From: Marinobacterium mangrovicola
Lineage (GTDB): Bacteria; Pseudomonadota; Gammaproteobacteria; Pseudomonadales; Balneatricaceae
NCBI RefSeq assembly: GCF_004339595.1
Contig: NZ_SMFU01000015.1
Coordinates: 62,001-126,000, forward strand
Direction of reading: 5' to 3'
Length of the DNA: 64,000 nt
A program made the position numbers and the translations under genes. A model generated the notes under the pieces. The model saw only the letters and a list, made by a program, of their open reading frames with translations. It searched no databases and had not been told where the DNA came from. Positions 26,622-34,078 of this stretch are shown here, piece after piece. How positions within the stretch are numbered: the first letter of the stretch is position 1; every line of letters begins with the position of its first letter.

Positions 26622-27803
26622 ATGTTTGAGCCACTCCATTACTTAACCAATGAACTGGTTGCCACCTATTTCAGCCATTCACATTGGTGGCTGCACACAA
26701 CCATATACTGGATCCTGCTCGGGTCGCCGTTAATTCTTTCTGGGCTACTGAGTTGGCGTCTGTACAGGATAGCCGTTAGCTGTTTTCGCAAAAGCCGCCA
26801 GGTTTTCCCCGTAAAATCAAGACTCAGTAAAATGCACAGAGAGATTAACGGGACACTGTGCGCCTACATTGTTTTTAAAACCGGCAAACAACAACTGCTG
26901 CTTTTTCTGTTGGCACTGCTTTCGCTGCCACTACTTTACCTCTCGCTTGAGATACCTAAGCATATCGTCAATCACGCGATCGGATCCGACGCATTTCCCA
27001 TCGATATTTACGGCGTGAAGCTCGGTCAGGTCCAGTTTCTGTTCGGTCTCTGCCTGCTCTACCTGCTGTCAATCAGCCTGAACGGTTCTATTAAATATGC
27101 TGTTAACCTGTCGAAAGGCCGGCTGGCCGAGTCGATCCTGAGACGATTGCGCGTCAAGGTTTATGTCCTCTGGTACAGACTCAACAGCGGCGGCAACCAG
27201 TCACAGATCATCCCGCTTATGGTGCAGGAACTGGAGGCGATTGCGGGCTTTGCCGGCGACATCGTGGTTTTGCCCGTGTTTCAGGGAGGGACCTTCCTGA
27301 CTATCCTGTTTTTTCTGTTCATGCAGGATCCGATGCTCGGCGCCGCTGCGCTGTCACTGCTTCCCGTGCAACTTGTTGTCATCCCGCGTATGCAGAAAAA
27401 GGTCAATCAACTGGGCCGCTTGCGCATGAAAGAAGCGCGTTACCTGGGGCATATTATCGGCGAAGGGAACGAGCAGACACCGGCTAAAACCGCGTCCGCG
27501 TTTGCGACGATTCGCAAACTTCAGGCAATACGGATCGAAATATACCAGCGCAAGTTCTTAATGAAGGGGCTTTATAATTTCATAACCCATTTAACACCGT
27601 TTTTCTTCTATACCATTGGCGGCTATCTGGTAATCGAAGGCCAGCTGACATTCGGTGCGCTGATCGCGGCACTGGCGGCGCATAAGGATTTTGCTGCACC
27701 TCTGCGAGAGCTGTTCAAATACTATCAAACCCTAGAAGATGTACGTATGAGATGGGACGAACTGGTTGGACTGATAAAACGCGGGCACTCACCCACGAAG
27801 TGA
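26622..27803 (+). CDS. ABC transporter transmembrane-domain protein lacking an ATPase domain
   Basis: This 393-aa polytopic protein has hydrophobic segments near residues 25-45, 90-110, 140-160, 220-250 and 325-350, in the layout of a type-1 ABC exporter membrane domain. The elbow/coupling-like stretch reads Gly-Arg-Leu-Ala-Glu-Ser-Ile-Leu-Arg-Arg-Leu-Arg, and the domain end reads Leu-Thr-Phe-Gly-Ala-Leu-Ile-Ala-Ala-Leu-Ala. The chain stops where the nucleotide-binding domain would start (Leu-Val-Gly-Leu-Ile-Lys), and no ATPase gene lies nearby. It could be a truncated transporter or a stand-alone membrane protein that borrows an ATPase. Located downstream of copAB, probably with its own promoter. 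Confidence 0.65.
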   Translation: MFEPLHYLTNELVATYFSHSHWWLHTTIYWILLGSPLILSGLLSWRLYRIAVSCFRKSRQVFPVKSRLSKMHREINGTLCAYIVFKTGKQQLLLFLLALLSLPLLYLSLEIPKHIVNHAIGSDAFPIDIYGVKLGQVQFLFGLCLLYLLSISLNGSIKYAVNLSKGRLAESILRRLRVKVYVLWYRLNSGGNQSQIIPLMVQELEAIAGFAGDIVVLPVFQGGTFLTILFFLFMQDPMLGAAALSLLPVQLVVIPRMQKKVNQLGRLRMKEARYLGHIIGEGNEQTPAKTASAFATIRKLQAIRIEIYQRKFLMKGLYNFITHLTPFFFYTIGGYLVIEGQLTFGALIAALAAHKDFAAPLRELFKYYQTLEDVRMRWDELVGLIKRGHSPTK

Positions 27804-27869
27804 ATCGCCCCGCTTACAGCACCGTTTTTAATACGGGCGATCAGCGCCTGAGCCACCGCGTCAGCACAG

Positions 27870-28193
27870 TCACGCGGCCAAAGCCCAGATTAAAAACGCT
27901 GCTCGGGATCTCCCCCCAGGGCAGCGTTTCTTGTCTCTGAAGTTTTGCAAAGTCCGCTGCTTCGATGGCGGTGCCTGTACCGAGTAGCCCGCTTTTTCCA
28001 CCGCTTCGATAAGTATAAGGCGCTCCCGTTGGGTATTGGAGTGCGTATCGGCACCGTTCGATTGCCAGGCTGCAACCTCATCGACGTAATCAACCTTCTT
28101 CAGCGCCGCTTCCAAGCGGCCGACGCAGGAGGCACAACCCATGTTTCAATGGGTAGACTGCTTAGACGAATACTGTTGTACCTGAATCTCCAT
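27870..28193 (-). pseudogene. Decayed HMA-domain (copper-binding) gene
   Basis: A strong ribosome site (AAGGAGGT) precedes ATG 28193, but the frame meets TGA at 28146-28148 after 15 codons. Directly after it the same frame gives Met-Gly-Cys-Ala-Ser-Cys-Val-Gly-Arg-Leu-Glu-Ala-Ala-Leu-Lys and then Ala-Val-Glu-Lys-Ala-Gly-Tyr-Ser-Val, a clear HMA domain. Just upstream, another frame reads Leu-Pro-Ile-Glu, the strand that normally precedes Gly-Met-Gly-Cys-Ala-Ser-Cys, so a small indel broke the gene. The C-terminal 35 residues are not HMA-like. Likely a remnant of a copper chaperone or the N-terminus of a copper ATPase. Confidence 0.65.
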
Positions 28194-28260
28194 CACCTAC
28201 CTCCTTACAAGCTTTTGATGATGAAATTCAGGGACCATAAACCTCCCGATAATGGGAAAG

Positions 28261-29436
28261 TCAAGACACAGGCACAGCAAATATCAATATAAACCCGAGG
28301 GCTATCGCCACCAGAGCGAACCGGACCCGCTCCCTGTGATTTCCACAGACACTGAATGCCACCAGGCATTGCAGCAGGTAGTAGAGTGCAAAGGCTCTGG
28401 ATGCCAGCGCGATAACGGTGAATGTCGATCCCGTCCACGCCAGTACCAGCGTCGCCACGCCAACCAGCAGGTAACCCCAGCGCGGATGCAATCGCCCGCG
28501 GGTGACCTCCCCAAGATTAGACACGGCAGCCAGGGTATCGGCCACAGCCGCGGAAAACTGGGACAGTGCCGCCGCCAGAATCAACGGCATGGATAACAGG
28601 AATGAGACGCTGACAGTGAGCTTTATCAGGCTGTTGTCTTCGTATTGTCCGTTCAGCACCGGCACTATCGGTAACGTGACGATAACAAAGACGATATACA
28701 CCGACAGCGCGCAGTATTGCGACCAGCGAGACGCACGGATACGGGTCCAAGTATCGAAGCGCTGTCCCAGATAACGCGGCGTTTCAAAGCCCTGCACCAC
28801 GATTAGAGTACCGGACACTATCGTCAGGATCTCCCAGAAGGAGCGATCCGGCATCTTTGGCAAGGGCAGATAACCCGTTTCCAGAAACAGGTCGACATCA
28901 TGCAGCGCAAAGCCAAGGATCAGCACCAATACCACAGCCAGAGTCAGATAAAGCGCCAGCTGTTCCAGACGCTCAAGCGGCGCCAGGCCACCGAAGAGAC
29001 CTACCAGGGTGATCAGCACCACCAGAATGGAGGTTAACAGGCTTTTGTTGAACTCGCTGTCCAGCTCCAAACGGCCAAGAGCGAAGGCGCTGAGGATATG
29101 CAGGTACAGACACACCGACACAATGTAAGCCAACACCAGCGCAGCATCAGAAGCGCGCTCCAGCATGACCGTCAGCTTTTTATTGCCGGCAGCCAGCACC
29201 GGTTCGGCGCAGAGTATGTTGTGTCGTACGATGGCACCGGTCTGGAAGGCGATCACCGAGATCGCCAACATGGCCAGCACTGCGTAAGGCCCAACACCGC
29301 TCGCCAGTACAGGTACGATGACAAGAAAGCCGCTGCCGAATATGGAGGCCAGCGGCGTACTCATGGCCGGTATAATCTGCCCTGGTCCTGTCGAAGGCTG
29401 GGCAGGGTGACAGCCGTTCATGTTACGGCGACTCAT
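28261..29436 (-). CDS. APC-superfamily-like multi-span membrane transporter
   Basis: This 391-aa protein is hydrophobic throughout, with about eleven transmembrane segments. It opens with a glycine-rich unwound-helix motif, Ser-Ile-Phe-Gly-Ser-Gly-Phe-Leu, reminiscent of the Gly-Thr-Gly-Ile-Phe motif of APC/LeuT-fold permeases. No Na+-site or NRAMP signature (Asp-Pro-Gly-Asn) is present, so the substrate is unknown. It starts 10 nt after the cytochrome c gene and is part of the second cop-box operon. A role in amino acid or metal-chelate movement during copper stress is only a guess. Confidence 0.6.
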   Translation of the reverse strand: MSRRNMNGCHPAQPSTGPGQIIPAMSTPLASIFGSGFLVIVPVLASGVGPYAVLAMLAISVIAFQTGAIVRHNILCAEPVLAAGNKKLTVMLERASDAALVLAYIVSVCLYLHILSAFALGRLELDSEFNKSLLTSILVVLITLVGLFGGLAPLERLEQLALYLTLAVVLVLILGFALHDVDLFLETGYLPLPKMPDRSFWEILTIVSGTLIVVQGFETPRYLGQRFDTWTRIRASRWSQYCALSVYIVFVIVTLPIVPVLNGQYEDNSLIKLTVSVSFLLSMPLILAAALSQFSAAVADTLAAVSNLGEVTRGRLHPRWGYLLVGVATLVLAWTGSTFTVIALASRAFALYYLLQCLVAFSVCGNHRERVRFALVAIALGFILIFAVPVS

Positions 29437-29446
29437 AGCTCAGCCA

Positions 29447-29860
29447 TCAACGGTGGCTCTGAGAGACGATGCCGTTGGCTTCCTGTACTTCGCGGATAAA
29501 TTTCACGATAGCCGAGGATTCGTAGAAGCCTACTGCCTGCTTGGGCATATCGCCGTAGGGCCAGTGATGTTGGCGCGTACCGTTACGCATGGCGGTGTAT
29601 ATCGCTTTGTCGCTATGGTGACCCGGGTTATAGATCGGATGTATCAGCGGGGGTCCCTTCAAGGTTCCTGCGCCATTGTCGGCGTGGCACTCCGCACAGG
29701 TTGCATTGAACGCTTTTTGCCCGGCACTGGCCAACTCACTGAGTTTGGGTACACTGACATCCACATGCCATTCACTATGGTCCGCCACGGCCAGGTTGGC
29801 CGACAGCAGCGCAACCAGAGCCAGTCCGGAACGCAGTTTCAGTAACTGACTTAACAACAT
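29447..29860 (-). CDS. Periplasmic c-type cytochrome (mono-haem)
   Basis: This 137-aa protein has a signal peptide (cleavage near Ala-Val-Ala-Asp, residue about 26), one haem site Cys-Ala-Glu-Cys-His (about residues 56-60), a downstream Gly-Pro-Pro-Leu-Ile-His loop, and the probable axial Met in Tyr-Gly-Asp-Met-Pro-Lys. It is a class I cytochrome c and could accept electrons in the periplasm, for example from Cu(I) oxidation (inference). GAGGAA precedes the start. It lies between the Met-rich protein and the permease within operon 2. Confidence 0.85.
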   Translation of the reverse strand: MLLSQLLKLRSGLALVALLSANLAVADHSEWHVDVSVPKLSELASAGQKAFNATCAECHADNGAGTLKGPPLIHPIYNPGHHSDKAIYTAMRNGTRQHHWPYGDMPKQAVGFYESSAIVKFIREVQEANGIVSQSHR

Positions 29861-29985
29861 AAGCGTTCCTCTTCGCTACTACCTTTAACACTTTGGGGCA
29901 GTTTAGCAGCGCTTGCTGCGCCGCCATGAGTGACCTTTAACAGGCGCGAGTGGATCCCGCCCCTGTTTCAAGGCTTATACCAGGC

Positions 29986-30618
29986 TTATTTTCTCTGTTG
30001 CTGCAACAGCTCCTGCATCAGATCAAGACGCTTATCCATCTGACGATAGGCTTCCATCATGCCCACGCAGTTCATCTGGCCGTTCATCATCCCCATGCCT
30101 TTCATCATTCCCATACCGCCGCCCTGCTGCATGCCACCCATCATGCCTAGGGTTTCCTGCAATTGCTGACGGTGCTCTTGCATCAGTTCCATCCGCTTAT
30201 CGGCATCGTCGGTGTCCATGATCCGGTCCATACCGGCCTGCATCATCTGCATGCGCTGCATCATCGGCATCATACCGCCCTGACCGCCCATCATCCCCAT
30301 GCCGCCCATCATGCCACCACCTTGCTGCTGCATTCCGCCCATCATGCCGCGGAACTCGGTCATCGCCTTGCGGTGCTCCTCCATCAATTCCCGCCGTTGT
30401 GCCGGGTCGTCGGTGGTCGCCAACTGATCGGCCAGGTTTTGCATCTGCTCCAGCCGTTCCTGCATCAATGGCTGCATCGGCGACTGCATTGTTGCACCAG
30501 CCATCCCGGCGGGCGTTCCACTTTGGGCTCCCGCATCAGGATGATGATCCTGCTGGGCCCAGCTAAAAGGGCTGGCAAAAACCAACATCAGCATGAATAC
30601 CAACGGTTTCTTTTTCAT
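29986..30618 (-). CDS. Secreted Met-rich protein with repeated helical module
   Basis: This 210-aa protein has a signal peptide (ending Phe-Ser-Trp-Ala-Gln) and 42 or more methionines concentrated in Gly-Gly-Met-Met-Gly-Gly-Met stretches. At least two helical modules follow the pattern Met-x-x-Leu/Ile-x-x-x-x-Asp-Thr/Asp-Asp-x-Arg-x-Glu-Leu-Met-x-Glu-His-Arg, and a third partial one ends Asp-Leu-Met-Gln-Glu-Leu-Leu. Met-rich periplasmic proteins bind Cu(I) through thioethers, so a copper buffer is likely. The same module occurs in the protein at 46130-46558. CCGGAG ribosome site. It is the third gene of the cop-box operon. Confidence 0.75.
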   Translation of the reverse strand: MKKKPLVFMLMLVFASPFSWAQQDHHPDAGAQSGTPAGMAGATMQSPMQPLMQERLEQMQNLADQLATTDDPAQRRELMEEHRKAMTEFRGMMGGMQQQGGGMMGGMGMMGGQGGMMPMMQRMQMMQAGMDRIMDTDDADKRMELMQEHRQQLQETLGMMGGMQQGGGMGMMKGMGMMNGQMNCVGMMEAYRQMDKRLDLMQELLQQQRK

Positions 30619-30683
30619 TGTCTTTGCTCCGGATAGTTCATCGTTTTGCCTGGCGCATAGATCTCACTCAAACCAGGCCGCAG

Positions 30684-31040
30684 TTATTTCCGTGGTGGAA
30701 CCTTGCTGCAGCAAAACGGCTCATGCTTCGCGTTATCCTTGATATTCTGGTCGGTATAGCGATACCAACCCTCTTTGAATCGGGTCCACCAACCCTGGTC
30801 CAGATCGCTGCCGTGACTGCGAACAATGGCCTCTATCTGATCAAGTTGCAGAACAGAGGCGTCATAGGCGATATCCAGTCGCTGGCTGTCCGGGTCGAGT
30901 CTGACGCTATCGACTCCTCTCAGTGGCTCGATCTCCTCTGCGATTGCCGCTGCCTTGCCGGCATCCAAAGACTCCAGAAGCAGGTGCCGTTGGACCAGAA
31001 AAGCCTCGCGTACACCTGGTTTGTGCTCTGTATGAGACAT
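30684..31040 (-). CDS. HMA-fold-like small protein without CxxC, Cys-Cys tail (paralogue 2)
   Basis: This 118-aa protein is clearly homologous to the product of 20309-20662. Shared features are Val-Arg/Lys-Glu-Ala, then Leu-Glu-Ser-Leu/Leu-Ser-Gly-Ile, the Asp-Ser-Val-Arg-Leu-Asp-Pro-Asp strand, the Tyr-Asp-Ala segment, Trp-Trp-x-Arg-x-Lys, Tyr-Arg-Tyr-x-Asp-Gln-Asn-Ile-Lys-Asp-Asn-Ala, and the ending Phe-Cys-Cys-Ser-Lys-Val-Pro-Pro. ATG 31040 is preferred over the upstream TTG at 31058 because GGAG lies 8 nt before it. It follows the 45-aa ORF whose stop overlaps this leader. Family function is unknown; copper binding through the double Cys is inferred. Confidence 0.78.
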   Translation of the reverse strand: MSHTEHKPGVREAFLVQRHLLLESLDAGKAAAIAEEIEPLRGVDSVRLDPDSQRLDIAYDASVLQLDQIEAIVRSHGSDLDQGWWTRFKEGWYRYTDQNIKDNAKHEPFCCSKVPPRK

Positions 31041-31054
31041 ATCGCTCTCCTTCT

Positions 31055-31192
31055 TCAAATATCGTTTAACCGATTGCCACCCATCGCCATCTGGATCACT
31101 TCGTGGTGCTTCAGCTCAATCAGATAATGCGGCAAACGGCGATGAGGCTCAGCGGTCCAGAGGAGCAGATCTTTCAAGGTTTCGACTTTCAT
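31055..31192 (-). CDS. 45-aa small protein heading the second cop-box operon
   Basis: This short ORF from ATG 31192 to TGA 31055 encodes an amphipathic, His-rich peptide beginning Met-Lys-Val-Glu-Thr-Leu-Lys-Asp-Leu-Leu-Leu-Trp and containing Pro-His-Arg-Arg-Leu-Pro-His-Tyr and Lys-His-His-Glu. It is the first ORF after the promoter at 31231-31286, and its stop lies 15 nt before the start of the HMA-like gene, next to that gene's ribosome site, so it may be translationally coupled. Base composition is coding-like, and the product is helical. No known family recognised. Confidence 0.6.
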   Translation of the reverse strand: MKVETLKDLLLWTAEPHRRLPHYLIELKHHEVIQMAMGGNRLNDI

Positions 31193-31230
31193 CTCAGCGC
31201 CTCAGGTCATCTGTTTTATTCCGTGCTTTC

Positions 31231-31286
31231 AGTATGGTTGAGCAGCGCCGACAGGAAACTGACCTGCTGATTACATTTTTGTAATC
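31231..31286 (-). promoter_or_regulatory. CopR-type cop-box promoter of the second copper operon
   Basis: Perfect palindrome GATTACA-TTTT-TGTAATC (31269-31286). Read leftward, after exactly 32 nt comes CATACT (31231-31236), with GGTCAGTTTC between, as at 23648-23703. It also lies about 280 nt upstream of the sensor kinase gene on the other strand and could autoregulate it. Confidence 0.8.
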
Positions 31287-31564
31287 AACGGCTCGTGGCG
31301 CTGATTTAATGCCAGACTGCAGCCTGTCGGCACTGTGCCCTAAAGAGTGCTCGGAGGCGCTGCGATAAAACAGGCCCAGACCTGCACACAACGATTATCC
31401 TGCTTGCTAAAGGGCCATTGATAGCGTCCAGAAAAATGATTTTTCGCAGCAATATCATTGCATTAGCGATACAGTGGATGCATAACAACAAGATGCCCCT
31501 TTCCCCGGTAACGGATTTGCAAAACCAGGGGAATGACCTAAGGGATGGAGAAAACGAGCCAACC

Positions 31565-32953
31565 ATGATTTCACTGACCACGCGCCTGACACTGCTGTTC
31601 GTACTGGTATCCGTCGCAATCTTTACGGTGCTTGGATTTATGATTCAGCACTCGCTTTCAAACCACTTTGCGACCCAGGATTTTTCGGAGCTGGGCGACA
31701 AGATCAAGGCGACGGTTCGTCTCCTGGAGCGAACCCAACGCTCTGACTCAGCCACTGCGATCGCGCTTTCGATCGAAGAGGCGATCGTGGATCACGACAG
31801 CATCATCGTTCGCATCGATACCGCCGACGGCGACAACCTGTTCTCCATCAGCCCGATCACCGTGCCCTATAACGTCGAGAATCTACTTCTTAAGCCGGGT
31901 CAGGCGGAACGACGGGAGTGGCAGCAAGGCGAAATCGCATACCGAGGACTCGCCATGGCGACTCCAGGCGGTACAGCGGGTAGCCCTGCCTTGATCATAT
32001 CGACTGCCATGGAAACCACCCGTCACGCGGCTTTCATGGATAACTTTTCCAGCAAACTGGTTGGCCTGATGATTGTGGCAACAATGCTCAGCGCCCTGCT
32101 CGGTTGGTGGGTATCCCGTCAGGGTCTGGCGCCGCTGCGGAGCATGGGCGCCAAGGCCAAGTCGGTAACCGCCAAGCGACTTGATCAACGCCTGGCGGTG
32201 GAGTCACTGCCCGTCGAGCTGGGCGCGCTGGCGATCGAGCTCAACCTGATGCTTGACCGTCTGCAAGAGTCATTCAACCGTCTGACGCATTTCTCCTCCG
32301 ATATCGCCCATGAGCTGCGAACCCCGATAAGTAACCTGGTAATGCAAACACAGGTTTCCCTCGCCGCCCCCCACACCGAGCAGGAGCTGGAGGATGTGCT
32401 CTACTCCAACCTTGAGGAGTTCGAAAGGCTATCGCGGATGACCTCGGATATGCTTTTCCTCGCGAAGGCCGAAAACAGCATGAAACTGCCGTCCAGCGAG
32501 CGCTTCAAGCTGGAGGACGAAATCATAAAGCTGTTCGATTTTTATGAGGCACTGGCGGATGAACGTAGTCTCACCCTGCGTATGCAGGGCGGCGGTGAGC
32601 TGGCGGGAGATCGCATCATGATAGATCGCGCGATCAGCAACCTGCTCTCCAACGCCATACGCCACACGCCGGAGAACGGGCAAATCGATGTGGAGATCGA
32701 GCACAGGCCGGATGTTCTTCAGGTGCAGATAAAGAATACCGGCACTCCCATAGCCGACAGTGAACTGCCTTACCTGTTCGACCGTTTTTACCGCTGCGAC
32801 CGGTCTCGCTGCAATACGGACCATGAGGGTACCGGTCTTGGCCTGTCGATTACCCGCGCCATCGTCAAAGCCCATGGCGGCAGTATTGAAGTCCATTCAG
32901 ATAAGAACAACACCTGCTTTACGCTGATTTTCCCTGAGCAGGAGCGGGCCTGA
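31565..32953 (+). CDS. Heavy-metal sensor histidine kinase (CusS/CopS type)
   Basis: This 462-aa inner membrane kinase has transmembrane helices at about residues 9-28 and 160-180 flanking a 130-residue periplasmic sensor. A HAMP domain follows, then the phosphoacceptor His in [10 protein letters not shown], an N box [11 protein letters not shown] and a G box Gly-Thr-Gly-Leu-Gly-Leu-Ser. This architecture and the HAMP-proximal sequence are those of the heavy-metal sensor kinases. An in-frame ATG 147 nt upstream is less likely because it would add a non-signal N-terminus. The kinase precedes its response regulator, the reverse of the usual cusRS order. Confidence 0.88.
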   Translation: MISLTTRLTLLFVLVSVAIFTVLGFMIQHSLSNHFATQDFSELGDKIKATVRLLERTQRSDSATAIALSIEEAIVDHDSIIVRIDTADGDNLFSISPITVPYNVENLLLKPGQAERREWQQGEIAYRGLAMATPGGTAGSPALIISTAMETTRHAAFMDNFSSKLVGLMIVATMLSALLGWWVSRQGLAPLRSMGAKAKSVTAKRLDQRLAVESLPVELGALAIELNLMLDRLQESFNRLTHFSSDIAHELRTPISNLVMQTQVSLAAPHTEQELEDVLYSNLEEFERLSRMTSDMLFLAKAENSMKLPSSERFKLEDEIIKLFDFYEALADERSLTLRMQGGGELAGDRIMIDRAISNLLSNAIRHTPENGQIDVEIEHRPDVLQVQIKNTGTPIADSELPYLFDRFYRCDRSRCNTDHEGTGLGLSITRAIVKAHGGSIEVHSDKNNTCFTLIFPEQERA

Positions 32954-33000
32954 TACTCTGGTCAGAGCGGCGCCGACAGTTAAAAAAGAGGACTCATTCC

Positions 33001-33678
33001 GTGAAGTTGCTGATCGTTGAAGATGAAATCAAAACCGGTGACTATCTGCAGAAAGGGCTCACCGGAGCGGGCTACAGCGCTGACCTGGTACGCACCGGTA
33101 TTGACGGGCTGATGCAGGCCACCTCCCAGAGTTATGACCTGATAGTGCTGGATGTCATGCTACCTGAACTGGATGGCTGGCAGATCATCAAGGCACTGCG
33201 CGACAAGGGCTATCAGGTGCCGGTGCTTTTTCTAACCGCCCGTGACGAAGTTGAAGACCGGGTCAAAGGCCTGGAGCTGGGCGCCGACGACTATCTGGTC
33301 AAGCCCTTCGCCTTCTCGGAGCTGCTCGCCCGGGTGCGCAGCCTGCTGCGACGGGGCAAGACTTCGCTGGAACCCACGCTGCTGGAGGTTGCAGGGCTGC
33401 AACTCGATCTGGTTAAACGCCGGGCTATTCGTGATGAACAACGCATCGACTTAACCGCCAAGGAGTTTCTGTTACTTGAGCTGCTGATGCGACGTCAGGG
33501 CGAAGTTCTGCCCCGTTCGCTGATCGCATCCCAGGTATGGGATATGAACTTCGACAGTGATACCAATGTGATAGAGGTCGCCATGCGCCGCCTGCGTAGC
33601 AAGGTCGATGAGCCCTTCTCACCTGCGCTGATCCATACCGTCCGTGGTATGGGATACGTCCTCGAGCCCCGGGACTAA
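33001..33678 (+). CDS. Heavy-metal response regulator (CusR/CopR type, OmpR family)
   Basis: This 225-aa protein has a receiver domain with acidic Glu-Asp-Glu near residue 10, phosphorylated Asp in Ile-Val-Leu-Asp-Val-Met-Leu-Pro (about residue 51) and Lys in Val-Lys-Pro-Phe-Ala. A winged-helix C-terminus follows with Arg-Arg-Leu-Arg-Ser-Lys-Val-Asp and Thr-Val-Arg-Gly-Met-Gly-Tyr-Val-Leu. It starts with GTG 47 nt after the kinase. It is the likely reader of the TTACA-N4-TGTAA boxes at 23.7 and 31.3 kb, giving copper-responsive control of both leftward operons. Confidence 0.92.
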   Translation: MKLLIVEDEIKTGDYLQKGLTGAGYSADLVRTGIDGLMQATSQSYDLIVLDVMLPELDGWQIIKALRDKGYQVPVLFLTARDEVEDRVKGLELGADDYLVKPFAFSELLARVRSLLRRGKTSLEPTLLEVAGLQLDLVKRRAIRDEQRIDLTAKEFLLLELLMRRQGEVLPRSLIASQVWDMNFDSDTNVIEVAMRRLRSKVDEPFSPALIHTVRGMGYVLEPRD

Positions 33679-33691
33679 CTGTTCTCCAGCA

Positions 33692-33723
33692 TTAAGCGAT
33701 CTCCAACTTAAGCGATCTCCAAC
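33692..33723. repeat. Perfect 16-bp tandem repeat
   Basis: TTAAGCGATCTCCAAC occurs twice head to tail between the stop of the response regulator and the convergent SHOCT gene. A CGGGAC/GTCCCG stem follows at about 33732-33750. Confidence 0.8.
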
Positions 33724-33737
33724 AAGCGTCTCGGGAC

Positions 33738-34004
33738 TTAACGGTCCCGATACTGAATATCCCGCTTCATCGCCAGATAGGTTTCCCGGTCGATTTCGCC
33801 ACGGGCATAACGCTCATGCAGAATATCCAGCGCATCGCTGCCCCTGTCGTCCTCTTTATCGGCACCGCCCGATCCACCCAGCCATCTCATCAGCGCGGCA
33901 ATGCCGAGGATAATCAGCAGCCAGAACAGCAGCATATGTATGCCGCCGAATAGCATCCAACCCCAGCCCCAGTCATGTTCACCCCATTCGCCCCACATAT
34001 TCAT
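33738..34004 (-). CDS. SHOCT-domain small membrane protein
   Basis: This 88-aa protein has a Trp/His-rich N-terminus (Trp-Gly-Glu-Trp-Gly-Glu-His-Asp-Trp-Gly-Trp-Gly-Trp), one transmembrane helix (about residues 20-42), and a C-terminal SHOCT motif Leu-His-Glu-Arg-Tyr-Ala-Arg-Gly-Glu-Ile-Asp-Arg-Glu-Thr-Tyr. Short proteins of this layout are typical companions of copper and silver resistance genes. SHOCT domains may mediate oligomerisation. It is the last gene downstream of the multicopper oxidase and DsbA-like genes, 74 nt after the oxidase. Confidence 0.85.
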   Translation of the reverse strand: MNMWGEWGEHDWGWGWMLFGGIHMLLFWLLIILGIAALMRWLGGSGGADKEDDRGSDALDILHERYARGEIDRETYLAMKRDIQYRDR

Positions 34005-34043
34005 CTCTCCTCTGTATCGATTCTCTGCCGTTTAATCTGAAAC

Positions 34044-34058
34044 ATTACAAATTGTCAC
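34044..34058 (-). promoter_or_regulatory. Possible degenerate cop box before the SHOCT gene
   Basis: On the minus strand GTGACAATTTGTAAT gives TGACA-ATT-TGTAA. The half-sites match the CusR/CopR type, but the spacer is 3 instead of 4 nt, so the match is weak. Confidence 0.3.
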
Positions 34059-34078
34059 TTCGGACCGGGCCCTGAAAC

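Noticed and set aside
28261-29436. Calling the APC-like permease a NRAMP metal transporter
   Set aside because: The Asp-Pro-Gly-Asn and Met-Pro-His motifs of NRAMP proteins are not present.
34044-34058. A third full cop box before the SHOCT gene
   Set aside because: The half-sites are offset by one base relative to the two good boxes, and there is no matching GGTCAGTTTC or CATACT at 32 nt, so only a weak possibility is listed.
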